A stretch of DNA of 64,000 nucleotides, from NCBI GenBank assembly GCA_002690045.1, contig NZDE01000011.1, forward strand, positions 24,582 to 88,581. The letters are read 5' to 3'. The position numbers and the translations under genes were made by a program. The DNA is from Alphaproteobacteria bacterium. GTDB lineage: Bacteria; Pseudomonadota; Alphaproteobacteria; Micavibrionales; Micavibrionaceae. Shown here piece by piece: positions 17,852-25,805 of this stretch. Within the stretch, counting starts at the first letter, position 1; every line of letters begins with the position of its first letter. The notes under the pieces are model-generated. The model saw only the letters and a program-made list of their open reading frames with translations, ran no database searches and was not told the DNA's origin.

Positions 17852-18511
17852 TTAATCTAACGCCTTATCGACCAAGCGTTCTAATTCCTTCTTCACTAAG
17901 CGCTCCGCTATTGTCGGCATATTCTCATCAACCCACTGACGAAGCATTGGACGAAGCATATCACGGACAATATCTTCAAGCGTATGGCCATGAGTACCTG
18001 GACGGTTTACAGGAATACTTTGTGCTAATCTTTCGAATGCACCCAAGGTCGCTTCTGCAGTAACCCCTTCAATAATTGCATCTTTATTATCTTCTTCAAT
18101 TTTATCAGGCACTTCAGCTACTTCTTCTATAGCGGGTTCATCATCTTCATCTTCATCTTCATCTTCATCTTCATCTTCATCTTCATCCGCATCAAAGTCA
18201 ATGTCCATATCACTCATCAACGTCTCATCAGCCTCTGGAAGCTCCTCATCAAAACTATCTTCTTCAGGCAATGCTTCCGTTAGCTCCAGAACATCTTCTT
18301 CAACTGGCTCTTCCTCTGCAACGGGTTCTGGTTCTGGTTCTGGCTCTGGCACAGGTTCAGCCTTTTCTTCAGCAGGCTCAGCTGCAGGAACTTCTTCCTG
18401 CTCTACAGCTTCTTCACCAGAATCATCTTCCTCGTCATCATCAGAAATGATTTGACGGATAGATGCTAAGATCTCTTCGATGGATGGTTCTTCTTGATTA
18501 TCTTCTGCCAT
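17852..18511 (-). CDS. popZ: PopZ-like polar organizing protein (DUF2497)
   Basis: A 219-residue protein with the three-part PopZ layout: an N-terminal recruitment helix (PSIEEILASIRQIISDDD), a long acidic and proline-rich disordered middle (about 25-150), and a C-terminal oligomerisation helix region (VRDMLRPMLRQWVDENMP onwards). In Caulobacter, PopZ forms a polar condensate that holds the chromosome origin and cell-cycle signalling proteins. The middle contains EP-repeats and an ED-repeat encoded by a perfect hexanucleotide array. In many Alphaproteobacteria the order is pcm-tolC-popZ-valS; here tolC and valS are absent. A CtrA-type motif precedes the start. Confidence 0.87.
   Translation of the reverse strand: MAEDNQEEPSIEEILASIRQIISDDDEEDDSGEEAVEQEEVPAAEPAEEKAEPVPEPEPEPEPVAEEEPVEEDVLELTEALPEEDSFDEELPEADETLMSDMDIDFDADEDEDEDEDEDEDEDDEPAIEEVAEVPDKIEEDNKDAIIEGVTAEATLGAFERLAQSIPVNRPGTHGHTLEDIVRDMLRPMLRQWVDENMPTIAERLVKKELERLVDKALD
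18145..18186. repeat. Hexanucleotide tandem repeat, seven copies of CTTCAT
   Basis: Seven perfect copies of a 6-base unit inside popZ, encoding an alternating Glu-Asp tract on the minus strand. Slippage would change the length of the acidic linker in steps of two residues and keep the frame. Confidence 0.95.
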
Positions 18512-18523
18512 AAATGTAAGCCA

Positions 18524-18538
18524 TTAACGATTCATTAA
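18524..18538. promoter_or_regulatory. Candidate CtrA binding site upstream of popZ
   Basis: TTAA (18524-18527), seven bases, TTAA (18535-18538) matches the CtrA full-site consensus TTAA-N7-TTAA. It lies 13 to 27 bases upstream of the popZ start codon. In AT-leaning DNA such matches also arise by chance. Confidence 0.45.
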
Positions 18539-18633
18539 CTTTTATACTATGCACCAGTCTGTATGATGTAGTCTGTTTTGTCAAAGCTGTGTATCCATTA
18601 AAAATGGTTTATTCCACTGCTAACTACATATTT

Positions 18634-18653
18634 TGTAAACGGCGCCGTTTACA
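18634..18653. promoter_or_regulatory. Perfect 20-bp palindrome between pcm-like gene and popZ
   Basis: The two 10-base halves TGTAAACGGC / GCCGTTTACA are exact reverse complements with no spacer. No T-run follows on either strand, so it resembles an operator for a dimeric regulator (TetR-like operators often have TGTAAAC half-sites) more than a terminator. It is 26 bases past the end of the pcm-like gene and 123 bases before the popZ start. Confidence 0.5.
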
Positions 18654-18679
18654 TTATGATGCCATTCTAAACGTTTATA

Positions 18680-19345
18680 TTAAAAAGAAAATGATTCTTC
18701 AGCTGCAAAACCACTAAGCACATGACCATTTGTTTCAAATAATACGCGTTTATCGCATTGGTTATCCGCGCGCTTTGTAAGCAAAACAACCTGACCGTAG
18801 CTTTTTGCAGATATACGACGTTCAATATAACAAAGGCGACCACCAATATTAAGTTGATCCAATAGTGCTTCAGGAATAACCTCTGCCGCACCGTTTATAA
18901 TTATAACATCATACGGCCCGTGTTTAGCGTCACCGTCATTAAGCGCATTATCAACATGAAGAATATTTAATAGGTCCATATCAATAAGTGTTGTCTTGGC
19001 TTGTTCCAAAAAATCAGCTTGATTCTCCACCGCAACAACTGTTGTTGCCAGCTGTGATAACACAGCAGCAGAATACCCTGTCGCGCCACCTATATCCAAA
19101 ACAACATCATCTGGCTTCACCTTCGTTGCATGAATCATACGTGCATGTACCATTGGAGAAATAAGGAATCGTTCGTGCCCTAAAGGAAGCTCATTATCCG
19201 CATAAGCGATAGAACGTTGCATTTGCGATACAAAACGCTCACGCGGTGTATTTTTATACGCAGTAAGTACACGTTCATCATTAACGCCACATGGGTGCAA
19301 CTGACATTCGACCATATTTTTTCGGGCTACAGAATAATCTGTCAT
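18680..19345 (-). CDS. Protein-L-isoaspartate O-methyltransferase-like protein
   Basis: A 221-residue AdoMet-dependent methyltransferase of the Pcm family in its alphaproteobacterial form that sits near tolC or popZ. Visible features are the start MTDYSVARKNMVECQL, PRERFV near 37, the motif region LISPMVHARMIHA and the glycine motif VVLDIGGATGYSAAVLS near 85. Pcm repairs isoaspartyl residues, but this subgroup is divergent and its target is unproven. The start at 19345 is chosen because the family begins with MxDYxxAR; the longer reading to 19453 adds an unrelated hydrophobic stretch. Confidence 0.82.
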   Translation of the reverse strand: MTDYSVARKNMVECQLHPCGVNDERVLTAYKNTPRERFVSQMQRSIAYADNELPLGHERFLISPMVHARMIHATKVKPDDVVLDIGGATGYSAAVLSQLATTVVAVENQADFLEQAKTTLIDMDLLNILHVDNALNDGDAKHGPYDVIIINGAAEVIPEALLDQLNIGGRLCYIERRISAKSYGQVVLLTKRADNQCDKRVLFETNGHVLSGFAAEESFSF

Positions 19346-19532
19346 TTTGAAATACCTACAATTTTTTAATATCGATAAAGACTTAGCGCATAATACAAAC
19401 ATATTTTGATACAGAACAAAATATGAAATATTGCGCGATAAAAAATATAACACGAAAAAATGATATAAAAAGCTGGATTTTCTAATTTAAAGGTGATAAT
19501 TCATATAAACCTTTTCAGGTAGCCAGTTTTGC

Positions 19533-19606
19533 GGCGCGATGGCAGAGTGGCGATGCAGCGGATTGCAAATCCGTGTACGCCGGTTCGATTCCGGCTCGTG
19601 CCTCCA
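19533..19606 (+). tRNA. tRNA-Cys (anticodon GCA)
   Basis: Acceptor GGCGCGA pairs with TCGTGCC (one G-T), the anticodon stem-loop GGATTGCAAATCC gives GCA, the T-loop is TTCGATT, and TCCA ends the gene. Length 74. Confidence 0.95.
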
Positions 19607-19620
19607 TTTTTTACTGGTTA

Positions 19621-19666
19621 TTTCTAATAAATGAAATAAATCTGCATTTTTTTGGTTTATTAGAAA
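19621..19666 (+). other. Inverted repeat after tRNA-Cys
   Basis: Two 11-base arms TTTCTAATAAA (19621-19631) and TTTATTAGAAA (19656-19666) are exact reverse complements with a 24-base loop. It begins 14 bases after tRNA-Cys and could stop or protect the tRNA transcript. There is no T-run after it. Confidence 0.45.
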
Positions 19667-19674
19667 AAACAGAA

Positions 19675-19702
19675 TTGACAGGCTAAAAAAAATCTGTATT
19701 TT
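19675..19702 (+). promoter_or_regulatory. Predicted promoter of tRNA-Asn
   Basis: A perfect TTGACA (19675-19680) is followed after 16 bases by TATTTT (19697-19702). The first base of tRNA-Asn is 20 bases downstream, so transcription would start a few bases before the mature tRNA. Confidence 0.55.
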
Positions 19703-19721
19703 CTGTTTCCACAAACGGTGT

Positions 19722-19796
19722 TCCCCGGTAGCTCAGTGGTAGAGCAGTTGACTGTTAATCAATTGGTCGCTGGTTCGAATCCGGCCCGGGGAGCCA
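19722..19796 (+). tRNA. tRNA-Asn (anticodon GTT)
   Basis: Acceptor TCCCCGG pairs with CCGGGGA, the anticodon loop CTGTTAA gives GTT, the T-loop is TTCGAAT, and GCCA ends the gene. Length 75. Confidence 0.95.
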
Positions 19797-19827
19797 GTTT
19801 GTATTTCCCCCTCTTTTTTTCTAATAT

Positions 19828-21531
19828 TTATATTTGGGTCATTCGTTTTATACGGGCGCTTATATCCTTTACTGAGGATAACGCGCTTTGTGTATTGTGT
19901 GATATTTCACGTGTGGCTTCATCTTGTTTATACAAGGCATCAGCGGAGTTCGTAACATAATCATCAACGGATGCTGCTTGCGAAACAATATTTTCTATAC
20001 TATCCGCGACATTCGTAGATAATCCCTGCACAACTGATATTTGTTGTGCAATGTCATCTGTTGCTTTTGCCGTTTGATTTGCAAGATTCTTCACTTCATT
20101 TGCCACAACAGCAAAGCCTTTACCAGATTCTCCAGCACGCGCGGCCTCAATTGTCGCATTAAGGGCGAGAAGATTAACTTGCTCTGCAATTTCCCTGATA
20201 AGCTGTACAACCCCTTCCATTGATGCAACTGTGTCCATCAGGCTACCACTCGCTTCACTTGTTGTGCGGATTTTTTGTGTAATATCAGATACCGCATTTT
20301 TTGATGATGTCATGTTTTGATTAATTTCATCAATTGCAGCAGACATGTTTTGGATCGCGGTTGTGATCTCTTCCATTTTAGGGACGGTTTCATCAGTTAA
20401 CCCCATAGTGCGCATTAATGGTGTTACATTTGTCGCAAACTTAATAACCTTTAATGGCCGTTTATTCATATCGAATATTGGTGTGTAATATGCGTGGATC
20501 CATACATCTTTACCTGACTTAGCAATACGCCGATATATACGCGACTCAGGCTGACCATCACCTAATTTTTGCCAGAATGCTTTGTATTCTGCTGTGTTCC
20601 TTTCCTGCGCATCCACAAACATACTATGATGCTTACCTCTTACTTCGTCTAAACTATACCCCATTGTTTTAAGGAAATTTTCGTTCGCGTCTATAATTGT
20701 GCCATCTAAATTGAACTCAATTACGGCCTGCGAACGTTTGATTGCGCTAACCTGCCCATGGAAATTGGCATATTCTAGTTTTTGCCGTGTAATATCAGAA
20801 GCATATTTAACAACTTTAAATGGCTTACCATTCATATCAAAAATTGGATTATAGCTTGATTGTATCCAGACCTCTTTGCCGCCTTTACCAAAACGCTTAT
20901 AGATCCCAGCCTCAAACTCGCCACGCCCTAAATTGTCCCAAAAGGCTTTATATTCTGCACTTTCACCATACGCCTTATCAACAAACAGACTATGATGTTT
21001 GCCTTGGACCTCCTGTAAAGAATAGCCCATAACATTTAAGAAGTTATCATTAGCATCAATAATCGTACCATCTAAATTGAATTCAATTACGGCCTGTGAA
21101 CGGCTAATTGCAGCTATCTGGCCTTTGTAATCTGCGTTGGTTAATCTATCCAGTGTTATATCTGTCGCAACCTTCACAACACCATAAGGGCGACCTTTTT
21201 TGTCAAGCAAGGGGTTATAAGATGCTCTTATCCAAATTTCTTTACCATTTTTCCCTATACGCTTATAAATCTTCGAGTCATATTCACCTTGCGCTAGGCG
21301 TTCCCAAAAGGCTTTATATTCGGCGCTCTGTTTATCTTGCTCCTCAACAAACATGCTATGGTGCTGCCCTTGAATATCTTTCAGAGTATAGCCCATAACA
21401 TTTAGGAAGTTCTCATTGGCATCCACGATCATTCCATCAAGCGTGAATTCAATAATTGCTTGAGATCTGCTTATAGCGTTGTATTTATCTAAAGACTTAT
21501 CTGCGCGTTTGCGCTTAAAAAGAAAATTCAT
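19828..21531 (-). CDS. Soluble triple-PAS methyl-accepting chemotaxis protein
   Basis: A 567-residue chemoreceptor without transmembrane segments, so it senses an internal signal, probably oxygen, redox state or energy. Three nearly identical PAS-PAC units of 122 residues start at residues 20, 142 and 264; each contains RSQAVIEF, [23 protein letters not shown] and a [12 protein letters not shown] end. The signalling domain (about 400-567) has the CheA/CheW-binding hairpin [20 protein letters not shown] followed by [15 protein letters not shown]. The linker between PAS and MCP parts is short and there is no HAMP domain. The gene stands alone; its 3' end faces tRNA-Asn. Confidence 0.92.
   Translation of the reverse strand: MNFLFKRKRADKSLDKYNAISRSQAIIEFTLDGMIVDANENFLNVMGYTLKDIQGQHHSMFVEEQDKQSAEYKAFWERLAQGEYDSKIYKRIGKNGKEIWIRASYNPLLDKKGRPYGVVKVATDITLDRLTNADYKGQIAAISRSQAVIEFNLDGTIIDANDNFLNVMGYSLQEVQGKHHSLFVDKAYGESAEYKAFWDNLGRGEFEAGIYKRFGKGGKEVWIQSSYNPIFDMNGKPFKVVKYASDITRQKLEYANFHGQVSAIKRSQAVIEFNLDGTIIDANENFLKTMGYSLDEVRGKHHSMFVDAQERNTAEYKAFWQKLGDGQPESRIYRRIAKSGKDVWIHAYYTPIFDMNKRPLKVIKFATNVTPLMRTMGLTDETVPKMEEITTAIQNMSAAIDEINQNMTSSKNAVSDITQKIRTTSEASGSLMDTVASMEGVVQLIREIAEQVNLLALNATIEAARAGESGKGFAVVANEVKNLANQTAKATDDIAQQISVVQGLSTNVADSIENIVSQAASVDDYVTNSADALYKQDEATREISHNTQSALSSVKDISARIKRMTQI
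20377..21474 (-). repeat. Three tandem 366-bp PAS-encoding repeats
   Basis: Units 21109-21474, 20743-21108 and 20377-20742 encode PAS domains with a fixed period of 122 codons and long stretches of identical residues. The similarity also shows in DNA, for example in the blocks coding for [18 protein letters not shown], which suggests recent or homogenised duplication. Confidence 0.85.
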
Positions 21532-21623
21532 TTAAATGCACCCTTAAAATATTTTTTTCGTAATATACAAGAATTATACATTAGTACTTTTTAATATAAG
21601 GTTAAGCCATGAATACATTGGTA

Positions 21624-22535
21624 CTATTCAATGTACGTAGAGAAGAATGACCATATTAAAGAGGATGCATTAAATGCCTCTGATGGACCATCGGCACGCT
21701 TTGTGCCCTTCTGACCACCGGGCCAAGAATGCCCGCCATCATATGTTATATAGTGCATAACATCAGCGTTGATAGGACAGTCAAACTTATCTACCTGATA
21801 TAGTTGATACTTAGTCGTATTTGGACCACTTACTTCACAACCGTTATTAGCCGCCCAGAATGCCCCTTGATACGATATTGGTTTAAGGGGCGTGCCGTCC
21901 CACTGATTCTTGGCGCGCCCTCCAGTATGACCGCCATCTACGGGGATAGATTTATCAAGCACGCTATTTATAATTAGCATTGGCACAGCTTTATGTGGCA
22001 TCACCTCGTCACCAAACAAGCCAGAGATAACGGGCGCCGCAGCCTTTAATTTATCAGGTCGTGCTGCGGCATAGTGATGCGTCATCATACCGCCATTAGA
22101 TAGCCCAGTCATAAAAACGGCATCTGCATTTGCATCAAAGCGTTTTACAACGTCATCAATAACCGCGGTAAGAAAACCAACATCATCCGCCTGTGATTTC
22201 ATGGCGTAAGCGCAGCAATGTTTTGCATTCCATGTTCTTAAATTCATGCGCCCGCGCGCGTTGCCATCAGGGAAAACGGCAATAAAACCTTCTTGCACAG
22301 CTAACTTATCGAAGCCAGTCATAGCCGCGGCGTTCTGACCATTTCCGCCGCCGCCATGCAGCACAATAACAACAGGCATATTCTTAGTTAGCTGATGCGC
22401 AGGATAGGCTGTGTAGTAGCTACGCGCCTTGCCATGATGCTTTATACTATGCGCGTTTAGTGCATTTGCAGCTGGTGCTGTAGCGCCGAATAAAGCTATA
22501 AGAATCAAATATAAGAAATAACGTAAACCGCACAT
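21624..22535 (-). CDS. Secreted PHB-depolymerase/feruloyl-esterase-like hydrolase (LpqC family)
   Basis: A 303-residue exported alpha/beta hydrolase. The start at 22535 has the ribosome-binding site AGGGGG and opens a signal peptide (MCGLRYFLYLILIALFGATA, cleavage near ANA). Oxyanion motif VIVLHGGGGNGQNA, nucleophile elbow GLSNGG and a late YDGGHSWPGG containing the catalytic histidine match the polyhydroxybutyrate depolymerase/LpqC esterase family. It probably hydrolyses ester bonds of extracellular or periplasmic polymers. Several cysteines (KHCCAY, NGCEVSG, KFDCP) may form disulphides. Whether the substrate is PHB, a plant ester or another ester cannot be read from sequence. Confidence 0.82.
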   Translation of the reverse strand: MCGLRYFLYLILIALFGATAPAANALNAHSIKHHGKARSYYTAYPAHQLTKNMPVVIVLHGGGGNGQNAAAMTGFDKLAVQEGFIAVFPDGNARGRMNLRTWNAKHCCAYAMKSQADDVGFLTAVIDDVVKRFDANADAVFMTGLSNGGMMTHHYAAARPDKLKAAAPVISGLFGDEVMPHKAVPMLIINSVLDKSIPVDGGHTGGRAKNQWDGTPLKPISYQGAFWAANNGCEVSGPNTTKYQLYQVDKFDCPINADVMHYITYDGGHSWPGGQKGTKRADGPSEAFNASSLIWSFFSTYIE

Positions 22536-22720
22536 AACACCCCCTTTAAACTGGAACACGCATACATATTAACAACGTGGATTCCTTGATTTCCCTTCGC
22601 TATACACAGGCATTCATGCCAACGCATTGAATAAACAATGAAAAAAATATACTATAAATATAAATTTAACTCATTTTTCTTACAATGGTGAGTATATAAC
22701 TATTCTTTAATGGGTAATGA

Positions 22721-23152
22721 ATGAATATAGAAAACATTGCGGATATAGAAAAACTTATTCGCTTAGATAGACAAGATGCGTCGTATAAAAAACTGCTTTT
22801 CGAAGCATTGTTAGATATGGATGTATATATTCTTGCTTCCACAGAATATGTGGCGAATAGCAATGATCCTAATTTAATCCCCGCCAATGAAAGCCGTCCA
22901 CCCGATGCGGAAGACACGCATTTAGCGATCACCTTATGGGAAGATCAGGACGGAAATGCCGCAATACCGTTTTTCTCATCTATCGACATATTACAAAATG
23001 CGATTGAGAAAGAAGAAACCTATGTACGTCTGAATGCTGTTGAATTATTTGAATTGACGCAAGGGTCGAGCCTTGTGTTAAACCCAGTATCTGAATATAG
23101 CCGAAGTTTTAGCCCAGATGATGTACAAGATATATTAAAGCTGACGAATTAA
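22721..23152 (+). CDS. SseB-family protein
   Basis: A 143-residue cytoplasmic protein of the SseB N-terminal domain family, whose molecular role is unknown. It contains a first helix (IEKLIRLDRQDASYKKLLFE), the strand region VYILASTEY, the conserved FFSSIDILQNAIEKE and the end motif GSSLVLNPVSEYSRSFSPDDV, all typical of the family. It is a single + strand gene between two - strand genes, and its stop is one base before the end of the deoxyribosyltransferase-like gene. Confidence 0.75.
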   Translation: MNIENIADIEKLIRLDRQDASYKKLLFEALLDMDVYILASTEYVANSNDPNLIPANESRPPDAEDTHLAITLWEDQDGNAAIPFFSSIDILQNAIEKEETYVRLNAVELFELTQGSSLVLNPVSEYSRSFSPDDVQDILKLTN

Positions 23153-23153
23153 T

Positions 23154-23741
23154 TTAAGCGGCAGCCTTGTCTTCGAATAATCCTGCATCACGATCCGCCA
23201 CAATACGCTTTAGACAATCTTCAAAACCATTCATCAAGAATGCACCCTCCTCTTCGGCGGCGACCTGAATCATCAAGTTCACATTCATATCAAAGATAGA
23301 GATTGTAAGCCCGTCTTTATCAATATCTTGTTTCATATCCGTAATATACCCGGCACGAAGTACGCGTTCACGATATTCGAGAGTATCATCACAAAAACAG
23401 TAAATACGTTTTTGCGGATAAGCGGCTTTTAATACGCGCAATGCAGCGTTGAAACCCGCAAACCAACCAACTTCAAATGCTGTACCACCATCAGGCTCAA
23501 CACCACGGAAAGAATTTACATTGGCAATAATAGCATCACATGCAATCATTTGCTTAATATCCGCTGCATATATATCCGCACGAAATTCAGGGCCAAGCTC
23601 TTTTATTTCAAGATTGTTATCAAATGGATGTTGGGGCTCTAAGCCATAGCCACGGCAGATAGCCTTTTGCTCTTCAGCAAATTCAACGGCATCATTGCGA
23701 AAAATATCTGGGCCCGCTAGATAAACACTAACTTGTTTCAT
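23154..23741 (-). CDS. Nucleoside 2-deoxyribosyltransferase-like protein
   Basis: A 195-residue cytoplasmic enzyme. Family signatures are VYLAGPDIFR at the start, the DxxxxDAIIANVNSFRG strand and PDGGTAFEVGWFAG, which holds the catalytic glutamate of nucleoside 2-deoxyribosyltransferases. The family swaps nucleobases on deoxynucleosides or hydrolyses deoxynucleotides during salvage. The start at 23741 has GGGAGAG before the ATG; a longer reading to 23852 overlaps the neighbouring gene. It follows the periplasmic binding protein-like gene on the same strand. Confidence 0.83.
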   Translation of the reverse strand: MKQVSVYLAGPDIFRNDAVEFAEEQKAICRGYGLEPQHPFDNNLEIKELGPEFRADIYAADIKQMIACDAIIANVNSFRGVEPDGGTAFEVGWFAGFNAALRVLKAAYPQKRIYCFCDDTLEYRERVLRAGYITDMKQDIDKDGLTISIFDMNVNLMIQVAAEEEGAFLMNGFEDCLKRIVADRDAGLFEDKAAA

Positions 23742-23811
23742 TATATTCTCTCCCTGTTTATTGCGTAAACAGCTTAGCAGGCTATGATATAAATGAAAAT
23801 AGTGAAAATTC

Positions 23812-24558
23812 TTATCTAAGCGACGTTGTTTGAAAGGTTTGGCCCACCCCATAATAAGACTTCACCGTATTTACTGACTTATCTAAAGGCTCAACAAGGG
23901 CTTTATTCTTTGGTGCAAGAATATGATATACAGGCACATCATATAACAAGACCGTTTGGAAGCCACCTGCATTCTGCGTAACAAGATTTTGCATGACTTC
24001 CCCCATGTAACCATCACTGGCTAGAAAGCCATCAATATGGTGTCTGGTGAACATATCAGCCAACTGGGATATATTCTCAGCGTATTGAAAGTTTTGCTGC
24101 ATTTTAGCTAGGCTTTGCATCGTCCAGTCTGAACCATAAAGCCCCGCAAAGTTATATTTAGCAAGTAGTGCTTTATCTTTTCTAATATCCACAGCGATCT
24201 CAGGGGTTGTAACAAGATAGCCTTTAAAATTTATCAATGGAGTCGGCACAAAAGGTAAATCGGGATAGTTCATAATTGCAGGCAATGAACGCCCCATTAG
24301 CGCATCAATTTGATCATTACTAACCATACGCATTAGACGATTATAAGGGTATTCTTCAAAGTTTACGCAGCCACCTATATTGCCATAAACTTCTGATAAT
24401 GCCGTGATGTAAGGCTTTACAATATCGCGCTCTATATCTGCATAACCAATAGTAAAGCATTTCAATTCGTCAGCGTCTGCATGCACCATATTCGGCACTA
24501 ACATATTAAATGAAATAAATAATATTAAAAAAAACTTTAATCTATATAATAAACTCAT
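23812..24558 (-). CDS. Periplasmic solute-binding protein-like (family 3)
   Basis: A 248-residue exported protein. The start at 24558 gives a signal peptide with a long hydrophobic core and cleavage near VHADA. The mature part resembles the bilobed family 3 substrate-binding fold: CFTIGYADIERDI, VNFEEYPYNRLMRMVSNDQIDALMG (the segment where these proteins recognise their own inhibition of the ligand), FKGYLVTTPEI and the second hinge around HIDGFLASD. No permease or ATPase gene is next to it, so it may be an orphan sensor or ligand-binding protein. Confidence for the ligand type is low. Confidence 0.7.
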   Translation of the reverse strand: MSLLYRLKFFLILFISFNMLVPNMVHADADELKCFTIGYADIERDIVKPYITALSEVYGNIGGCVNFEEYPYNRLMRMVSNDQIDALMGRSLPAIMNYPDLPFVPTPLINFKGYLVTTPEIAVDIRKDKALLAKYNFAGLYGSDWTMQSLAKMQQNFQYAENISQLADMFTRHHIDGFLASDGYMGEVMQNLVTQNAGGFQTVLLYDVPVYHILAPKNKALVEPLDKSVNTVKSYYGVGQTFQTTSLR

Positions 24559-24602
24559 AATATTAGAATAATATAATACAATTAAAAGTTTATTAAAATA
24601 TG

Positions 24603-24968
24603 TCAATTCAACTCATCAAATGTGACGGACATACCACAGCCGCATTGGCCACTTTCATTAGGGTTATTAATTAATACCTGCTCAAAGCCAAGGTCACCTT
24701 TACCAAAATCAATTGAGGTGCCAAGCAGACGGAACAGATCTATCGCATTAATATAAAAACCGAACTTATCATTTAAGGGAATATGATCCATCCCTTCTGT
24801 GTTTGTAACGACATCAATCATATATTCGCTGCCGCCACAGCCCTTCCCGTCTTTAATCCAGAAACGCACGCCCTTAATATCATCCGCAATTTTGTCAGAT
24901 GATAGCTGACGCAAGAAATGTGTGCGGGCATTATCGGTAATGATGATTTCATCTCTGGTTAGCTCCAC
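24603..24968 (-). CDS. A-type Fe-S carrier protein (SufA/IscA family), last gene of the suf operon
   Basis: A 121-residue HesB/IscA-type carrier that receives Fe-S clusters and passes them to apoproteins. The three cluster-ligating cysteines are present: one in GKGCGGSEYMIDV and two in SGQCGCGMSVTF at the C-terminus. The central segment FYINAIDLFRLLGTSIDF matches the family's hinge. It is 12 bases after a second A-type protein gene and closes the suf gene run. The tail is short, so it is a single-domain carrier. Confidence 0.9.
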   Translation of the reverse strand: MELTRDEIIITDNARTHFLRQLSSDKIADDIKGVRFWIKDGKGCGGSEYMIDVVTNTEGMDHIPLNDKFGFYINAIDLFRLLGTSIDFGKGDLGFEQVLINNPNESGQCGCGMSVTFDELN

Positions 24969-24980
24969 TTTTTTACACTC

Positions 24981-25334
24981 CTACTTATTACCTAAGTCAT
25001 AAGACTGACCACAACCACAGGCGCCATTAAGGTTTGGGCCAGTTAGCTTAACAACTTGATTAATACCCTCTGTTGTTAAATCAAGCGTGCCGCCGGCAAA
25101 AACATGCATGTCTTTTTGATCTAGATATAATTTTAGGTCATCATTTATCATGACGTATGAATCTTGTGTGTTCTGCCCTTTATTCACGACATCAAATTTC
25201 AACTCTTGGCCACTACAGCCACCACGCAAGAAATACGCGCGCAGACCATCAACCATATTGTCGTTTACGGCCTTTTCCCAATGCCCCTTTAGTTTGGGCG
25301 TGATGGTTAGATAGTCCTCATTCAATTTAAACAT
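24981..25334 (-). CDS. Second A-type Fe-S carrier protein (IscA/ErpA-like)
   Basis: A 117-residue HesB/IscA-family protein with the three expected cysteines, in RGGCSGQELKFDV and GACGCGQSY. The start at ATG 25334 is preferred over the upstream TTG at 25352 because GGGGAAG lies about 7 bases before it. Its sequence differs strongly from the neighbouring carrier (for example YFLRGGCSG against FWIKDGKGCGG), so the two are not recent copies. Two A-type proteins side by side suggest separate acceptors, such as [4Fe-4S] and [2Fe-2S] targets, but this is inference. Confidence 0.87.
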   Translation of the reverse strand: MFKLNEDYLTITPKLKGHWEKAVNDNMVDGLRAYFLRGGCSGQELKFDVVNKGQNTQDSYVMINDDLKLYLDQKDMHVFAGGTLDLTTEGINQVVKLTGPNLNGACGCGQSYDLGNK

Positions 25335-25365
25335 TCTTACATTCTTCCCCAATGATATTTAGTTT

Positions 25366-25797
25366 TTAAGTAAACATATTCAATTGTAACTTGGCTGTTT
25401 CTGCCATAAAACTTGGGTCCCATGTTGGATCCCAGACTATTTCAACATCGACCGCACCGACCCTATCAATAGGAAACAGTGCTGACTGGACCATGCCAGG
25501 CATTTCCTGTGCCACCGGACAGCCTGGTGAAGTTAAAGACATTTGTACATAGACGTCATAATCGCCATTATCCATTTTTGTGAAGGCGAACTTATATATC
25601 AGGCCAAGTTCAAATATATTAACGGGAATTTCTGGGTCATAAACCTCACAGATGCTCTTATAGACATGCGGCCATAATTCATGTGATGCATCAAATTCAC
25701 AATATGGTGGGATAGCAAGTGCATCATATTCATCACCACCGCCAAGCGCATTTTCAACCATATCTTTATCCGCTACTTGTTTCATTGCCATTCCCAT
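25366..25797 (-). CDS. sufT: SufT-like (DUF59/MIP18) Fe-S maturation protein
   Basis: A 143-residue protein with the DUF59/MIP18 domain: VYKSICEVYDPEIPVNIFELG, LIYKFAFTKMD, MSLTSPGCPVAQEMPGMV with the conserved cysteine, and the end WDPTWDPSFMAETAKLQLNM. SufT assists maturation of Fe-S enzymes. It lies between sufS and the A-type carriers in the suf operon, as in many Alphaproteobacteria. The N-terminal 30 residues before the domain are poorly conserved. Confidence 0.9.
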   Translation of the reverse strand: MGMAMKQVADKDMVENALGGGDEYDALAIPPYCEFDASHELWPHVYKSICEVYDPEIPVNIFELGLIYKFAFTKMDNGDYDVYVQMSLTSPGCPVAQEMPGMVQSALFPIDRVGAVDVEIVWDPTWDPSFMAETAKLQLNMFT

Positions 25798-25805
25798 TCT
25801 GTACT

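Noticed and set aside
22666..22932. 88-residue minus-strand ORF
   Set aside because: Antisense to the SseB-like gene, whose family pattern is clear on the + strand.
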